From Streptomyces sp. NRRL WC-3618 (GTDB taxonomy: Bacteria; Actinomycetota; Actinomycetes; Streptomycetales; Streptomycetaceae), in the NCBI RefSeq assembly GCF_001280005.1, contig NZ_LGDW01000281.1:5107-69106 (forward strand): a stretch of DNA of 64,000 bases, written 5' to 3'. Below, piece after piece: positions 63,553 to 64,000 of this stretch. Below the pieces are notes generated by a model. It did not search any database. It saw only the letters and a list, made by a program, of their open reading frames with translations, and was not told the origin of the DNA. The stretch's first letter is position 1. Each line of letters starts with the position of its first letter. Made by a program: the position numbers and the translations under genes.

Positions 63553-64000
63553 GTGAGCAGGAACCCCGAACCGAAGGGCCGTGCCGCCCGGCTCGCCGGG
63601 CTCTTCCCCGCGGGGCCGGGGCAGGCCCCCCGCACCCCCTTCGTCCTGCTCGTCGTCTTCCTGCTGGGCGGCGGACTCATCGGACTCCTCGTGCTGAACT
63701 CCGCGCTCAGCGAAGGCGGCTTCCGCCTCGACGACCTCCAGAAGGACACCAAGAGCCTCACCGACGAGGAACAGGCGCTCCAGCGGGACGTGGACGCCTA
63801 CGCCGCGCCCGACGCCCTGCAGCGCCGGGCCAAACAACTCGGCATGGTGCCCGGCGGCGACCCGGCCTTCCTCAACCCCGACGGCACCGTCCGAGGTGTC
63901 CCGGAGGCGGCGCAGCAGGCGGCGCTCAGGATCCCGGCGCTGATCCCGCCCGTGGTGAACGCCCCCGCGCCGGCCCCCAGCCCGACGCCGCCCCCTGACC
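63553..64000 (+). CDS. ftsL: FtsL-like cell division protein (3' partial)
   Basis: The visible 149 codons start GTG SRNPEPKGRAARLAG with an Arg/Gly-rich cytoplasmic tail, one membrane helix (VLLVVFLLGGGLIGLLVLN, about 32-50), and an extracytoplasmic leucine-zipper-like segment (FRLDDLQKDTKSLTDEEQALQRDV) followed by a Pro-rich region. This layout and the place after rsmH identify the FtsL subunit of the divisome. The frame is open at the window end. Confidence 0.85.
   Translation, partial: MSRNPEPKGRAARLAGLFPAGPGQAPRTPFVLLVVFLLGGGLIGLLVLNSALSEGGFRLDDLQKDTKSLTDEEQALQRDVDAYAAPDALQRRAKQLGMVPGGDPAFLNPDGTVRGVPEAAQQAALRIPALIPPVVNAPAPAPSPTPPPD

Overview
The window is chromosomal DNA from a Streptomyces. 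It has very high GC with strong GC at third codon positions, many GTG and TTG starts, and a gene order (qcrAB-trpD ... glkA ... macSR-pfkA-trpEG-aroH ... thiOSG-thiE-metF ... rsmH-ftsL) that I recognise as the conserved core region of Streptomyces chromosomes. Most of it is vertically inherited housekeeping DNA. The one clearly disturbed stretch is about 52.2-54.2 kb.

Layout. 0-5.3 kb: the end of the cytochrome bcc operon (qcrA, qcrB), trpD, and a class V aminotransferase behind a SAM-IV riboswitch. 5.3-14.6 kb: an Lrp-type ligand-binding protein with a rhomboid protease, an NYN-domain protein, two paralogous secreted NlpC/P60 wall hydrolases, a lipoprotein with an HExxH motif, and two glycosyltransferases (GT87 and a PimB-like GT4). 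14.6-21.2 kb: a Tat-exported cholesterol oxidase with palindromes around its start, an acyl-CoA synthetase, a metallophosphoesterase, an SRPBCC protein and an ArsA-like ATPase. 21.2-29.6 kb: the DUF5304/glkA glucokinase pair, an EEP hydrolase, an esterase, a PlsC acyltransferase, the MacS-MacR two-component system, and a 6-phosphofructokinase with pyrophosphate-type active-site residues. 29.6-33.3 kb: the fused anthranilate synthase trpEG with a Trp-codon leader peptide and attenuator, and divergent class II DAHP synthase. 33.4-36.5 kb: the iron-storage pair bfd/bfr (bfd with an iron box), a sulfite-oxidase-like protein, a DUF4396 membrane protein behind a copper-type palindrome, and endonuclease IV. 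36.5-44.9 kb: a PASTA Ser/Thr kinase, thiO-thiS-thiG behind a TPP riboswitch, an FAD reductase, an Rv2175c-like DNA-binding protein, thiE and metF. 45-48.3 kb: a membrane protein with a Tyr/Gln/Gly-rich low-complexity tail, a phytoene-desaturase-like enzyme and a DUF4126 protein. 48.6-52.2 kb: a TetR-YhgE/Pip-ABC operon with a large TetR-type palindrome. 52.2-54.2 kb: a scar of broken genes (AAA+ ATPase, OTU-like protease, TniQ-like protein). 54.2-64 kb: a SAV_6107-type HEPN protein, a methyltransferase, DUF3040, a MoxR-DUF58-transglutaminase operon, beta-carbonic anhydrase, and the start of the division/cell-wall cluster (rsmH, ftsL).

The genes link several pathways: chorismate entry and the tryptophan branch (aroH, trpEG, trpD), thiamine (thiOSG, thiE), glycolytic entry and its control (DUF5304, glkA, pfkA), respiration (qcrAB), iron storage (bfd, bfr), and envelope biogenesis (NlpC/P60, MacRS, PASTA kinase, rsmH-ftsL). 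Regulation readable from the sequence includes two riboswitches, one peptide attenuator, one iron box, one TetR operator, one copper-type palindrome and several leaderless promoters, two of which carry a TTGTCAGTG-type element. No tRNA, rRNA, CRISPR array or intact insertion sequence was seen.
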